Part shown: positions 61,664 through 64,000 of the stretch, in pieces
Layout: each line of letters begins with the position of its first letter
How positions within the stretch are numbered: the first letter of the stretch is position 1
Assembly: GCF_020480685.1 (NCBI RefSeq)
Contig: NZ_JAJAFU010000001.1
Coordinates: 1-64,000 of the forward strand
DNA length: 64,000 nucleotides
Reading direction: 5' to 3'
Source of the DNA: Deferrivibrio essentukiensis
GTDB taxonomy: Bacteria > Chrysiogenota > Deferribacteres > Deferribacterales > Deferrivibrionaceae
The notes under the pieces: generated by a model
The model's input: the letters and a program-made list of their open reading frames with translations, nothing else
Database searches by the model: none
Told to the model about the DNA's origin: nothing
Position numbers and translations under genes: made by a program

Positions 61664-63256
61664 CTACTTATTTAACCAAACTTTATCAAACCTTCTTTTA
61701 CCCACAGGGTCAAGTTTAAAATCCATTACCTCTTTTCTCATTGGCTCCACTACAATAGAGTGAGCCATAGGTACCCATGGTACTTCTTCATAGAACACTT
61801 CTTGAGCTTTTTTGTAAAGTTCTGTCCTTTTTGCAACATCATTTGTCACTTTAGCTTCTTCAATAAGTTTGTCAAACTTTTCACTCTTGTAAAAAGCAAT
61901 ATTTTGAGCTGGAACCTGTGCAGCAGCTGAGCTTAAAAGGACATAAAGGAAATTATCAGGATCACCATTATCGCCTGTCCAGCCAAGTTGTGCCATCATA
62001 TGTTCACCATGCTTTGTTTTTTCAAGATATGTTCCCCAGTCATAAGATACTATTTTTGCTTTTATGCCAATTTTGGCAAGATCAGCCTGAATTGCTTCAG
62101 CTACTTTTTTCCCGTTTGGGTTATAAGGTCTTGGTACCGGCATAGCCCAGATATCTGTTTCAAAACCGTTGGGATAACCTGCTTCGGCTAAAAGCTGTTT
62201 AGCTTTTTCAGGGTTATACTCATAAGGTTTTATATCATCGTTGTAGCTCCACATTGTCGGTGGAATAGGGTTTTTTGCAGGTTTGCCAAATCCGGCATAC
62301 ACTGCGTCAACAATCGCCTGTTTGTTAATTGCCATATTGATCGCTTTTCTTACCAGGATGTTATCAAAAGGTTTTTTCTGTGTATTCATTGCAAGGTAAC
62401 CAACATTTAAACCTTCCTGCTTAACAAGCTTGATGTTAGGGTCTTTTTCAAGGTCAGCCACCTCTTCAGGGTTTGGGAAGTCCATTATGTGAATTGAGCC
62501 GGTTTTAAGCTCAGCAGCCCTTACAGAGTTGTTAGGGATAACCTTTAATATTAATTTGTCAAGGAATGGTCTTCCGCCCCAATAATCTTTATTTGCCTTG
62601 TAGATTATTCTGTCATCTTTAATCCACTTTAAAAATACAAATGGTCCTGTCCCTACCGGGTATTTGCCGATATCTTCAGCTTTACCGGCCTTAAGAAGGT
62701 CATCAGCATATTGTTTGCAAAGGATTGAAGCAAAATCCATTGCGAGGTTTGCAATAAATGGTGCTTCAGGTTTTTTAAGGACAAATTTGACAGTGTATTT
62801 GTCTACTTTAACTATATCTTTTACGATATTGTCCATATCCATTGCTTGCCAGTATTCGTAAGCACCCCCGACTTTGTAGTAAGGGTGATTTGAATCCATT
62901 TGTCTTTTTAGTGAAAAAATTACATCATCAGCAGTTAATTCTACATCTTTCTTGAAAAACTCAGTTTTGTGGAATTTTACACCTTTTCTTAGGTAAAAAG
63001 TGTATTCAAGACCATCTTTGCTGACTTCCCACTTTTCAGCCAGGGCAGGTTCTATTTCTGTAGAGCCGTGCTTAAACTGAACAAGGTTGTCGTATACCTG
63101 AGTGGAGCCGTAAAATGACTCGCCGTCAGTAGCATGTGCGGGGTCAAGAGTCACAGAATCCCCACCTCTACCAAATACGAGTGTGCCACCGTATTTTGGA
63201 GAAGCGATTGCAACTGTTGCCATTAAGAGTAAAGCAAAAATTAACAGTTTTTTCAT
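61664..63256 (-). CDS. dppA: Periplasmic peptide-binding protein DppA-like (SBP family 5)
   Basis: A 530-residue protein with a signal peptide (MKKLLIFALLLMATVAIAS). GGTLVFGRGGDSVTLDPAHA and LAEKWEVSKDGLEYTFYLRKG are family 5 binding-protein signatures, with AAVQ-type C-terminal repeats absent. It is the first gene of the operon and delivers dipeptides or oligopeptides to DppBC. Heme or nickel binding occurs in relatives and is not excluded. ATG 63256 follows GGAGG; earlier in-frame codons lie in the promoter. Confidence 0.92.
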   Translation of the reverse strand: MKKLLIFALLLMATVAIASPKYGGTLVFGRGGDSVTLDPAHATDGESFYGSTQVYDNLVQFKHGSTEIEPALAEKWEVSKDGLEYTFYLRKGVKFHKTEFFKKDVELTADDVIFSLKRQMDSNHPYYKVGGAYEYWQAMDMDNIVKDIVKVDKYTVKFVLKKPEAPFIANLAMDFASILCKQYADDLLKAGKAEDIGKYPVGTGPFVFLKWIKDDRIIYKANKDYWGGRPFLDKLILKVIPNNSVRAAELKTGSIHIMDFPNPEEVADLEKDPNIKLVKQEGLNVGYLAMNTQKKPFDNILVRKAINMAINKQAIVDAVYAGFGKPAKNPIPPTMWSYNDDIKPYEYNPEKAKQLLAEAGYPNGFETDIWAMPVPRPYNPNGKKVAEAIQADLAKIGIKAKIVSYDWGTYLEKTKHGEHMMAQLGWTGDNGDPDNFLYVLLSSAAAQVPAQNIAFYKSEKFDKLIEEAKVTNDVAKRTELYKKAQEVFYEEVPWVPMAHSIVVEPMRKEVMDFKLDPVGKRRFDKVWLNK

Positions 63257-63297
63257 AGAGAAATCCTCCTTTCTTTTTTGCCAAACGTAAGCTTTTT

Positions 63298-63326
63298 TTA
63301 CTATCACAAATTGAATCATTGTTCAA
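63298..63326 (-). promoter_or_regulatory. Probable sigma70 promoter of the dpp operon
   Basis: On the minus strand TTGAAC, 17 bases, TAGTAA, about 45 bases before the dppA start. The -10 is weak. Confidence 0.4.
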
Positions 63327-63414
63327 GCAATAAAATGGTGTTTGATAATACTTAAATATGTTTAATATGATATTTTGTATTGAATATTTACGTTATACTA
63401 ATTTATAATTAATT

Positions 63415-64000
63415 ATGAACAGAATATACATTGCAGATGCAGCCCTTTCAGGGTTTGGAAAATCAAAAGACTCTCTTGTGGATATTATCAGGGAGGCTGT
63501 GAGTAATCTTAATTTTGATTTGAAAGATATTGATGCTATTTTTTTAGGGCTAATGAATCCTGAAGGCTTTTTGGGTGTTGGAAATATTGCATCCTATGTG
63601 GCTGACAAATTGGGATTATCCGGCAAACCAGCCGTAAGGGTTGAGACAGCTTCTTCCACCGGTGCAGCGGTACTTTTTTATGCTTATGCTACATTGGCTT
63701 CAGGTATCTATAAAAATGTACTTGTGCTTGCTGCAGAAAAGATGACTCATCTTGATACCCCAAGGACTACCAAGCTTATTGCGGAAGTTATTGACCCTTA
63801 TGAAAGAAAAATTGGGGTAAGTATGCCATCTTTGGCAGCGATGGTTACAAATAGATTTGCTTATGAAAATAAATTAAATATCGTAAAATTACAAAATTTA
63901 CTGTTTGCTGTGGCAGAAAAAAATCATTACTACGGCAAATTTAATGAATATGCTCAATTTAGAAAGGTTATTACTAAAGAAGATTATTTAAAGAGCAAAG
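63415..64000 (+). CDS. Thiolase-fold protein, SCP-x/acetyl-CoA acetyltransferase-like (3' end outside window)
   Basis: The frame from ATG 63415 stays open to the window edge (195 codons). It has thiolase features: ADAALSGFGKSKDSL at the N-terminus, LKDIDAIFLGLMNPEG, YVADKLGLSGKPAVRVETAS and ASGIYKNVLVLAAEKMT. Where SCP-x-type thiolases carry the nucleophile (ACASG), this protein reads ASSTG, so Cys is replaced by Ser. No clear ribosome site precedes the ATG. A -10-like TATACT at 63394-63399 would give a leader of about nine bases. Condensing or thiolytic activity is uncertain. The rest of the gene is needed for a firm call. Confidence 0.75.
   Translation, partial: MNRIYIADAALSGFGKSKDSLVDIIREAVSNLNFDLKDIDAIFLGLMNPEGFLGVGNIASYVADKLGLSGKPAVRVETASSTGAAVLFYAYATLASGIYKNVLVLAAEKMTHLDTPRTTKLIAEVIDPYERKIGVSMPSLAAMVTNRFAYENKLNIVKLQNLLFAVAEKNHYYGKFNEYAQFRKVITKEDYLKSK

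Noticed and set aside
1-64000. CRISPR arrays, insertion sequences, prophage, tRNA and rRNA genes
   Set aside because: Looked for by eye on both strands. No regularly spaced repeats, transposase motifs, terminal inverted repeats or cloverleaf-like sequences were found.

Overview
The window is AT-rich, gene-dense bacterial chromosome with almost no spacer DNA, long co-directional operons with overlapping start and stop codons, and no insertion sequence, CRISPR array, tRNA or rRNA that I can see. The gene content (AOR-type tungsten enzyme, three GH57 enzymes, TtuA/TtuB tRNA thiolation, a CxxxY-type CcmE, sigma54/sigma28 flagellar promoters, a PglB oligosaccharyltransferase) suggests an anaerobic or microaerophilic, motile, Gram-negative thermophile. 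A member of the Deferribacterota fits best, but that assignment is an inference from style and gene content, not from a search.

Layout. 1-4485 (minus): a five-gene aldehyde:ferredoxin oxidoreductase operon (polyferredoxin, AOR, FAD oxidoreductase, MoaD-like carrier, ThiF/MoeB-like enzyme) with a divergent ArsR-type regulator. 4954-10976: protein quality control cluster tig-clpP-clpX-lon plus rpsU. 10977-16695: a long leader with a SAM-I riboswitch and terminator, then metX, a methyltransferase, a FetAB-like ABC exporter and a ClC antiporter, all overlapping. 16700-20615: PglB, a small DUF486 membrane protein, a GNAT acetyltransferase and a DUF2156 protein. 20744-34727: an eight-gene glycogen/alpha-glucan operon (phosphorylase, nucleotidyltransferase-PMM fusion, two GH57 enzymes, GalT-like, GlgA, DUF4912, GH57 branching enzyme).

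34757-37378 (minus) is the most unusual region. It holds an ECF sigma factor, a membrane anti-sigma factor whose outer part is an AMPK-type glycogen-binding (CBM48) domain, a lipoprotein that looks like the same domain alone, and two glycine-rich secreted proteins. Both glycine-rich genes are preceded by an identical promoter-like element (TGTAACCTTTTCTC-N7-CAGTTT). This looks like a self-contained glycan-responsive cell-surface signalling system, and it sits directly beside the glycogen operon.

37407-49848: flagellar rod/ring/hook-junction genes behind two sigma54 promoters and one sigma28 promoter, including a very large FlgL (1239 aa), ending in fliW-csrA. 49852-55275: system I cytochrome c maturation (ccmEFABCD) with a CxxxY CcmE and no ccmH/ccmI/ccmG in the window, beside ccdA. 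55276-57779: ttuA, ttuB and an HD-GYP phosphodiesterase. 57795-63326: a dppABCDF-type peptide transporter. 63415-end: the start of a thiolase-fold protein with Ser where the nucleophilic Cys is expected.
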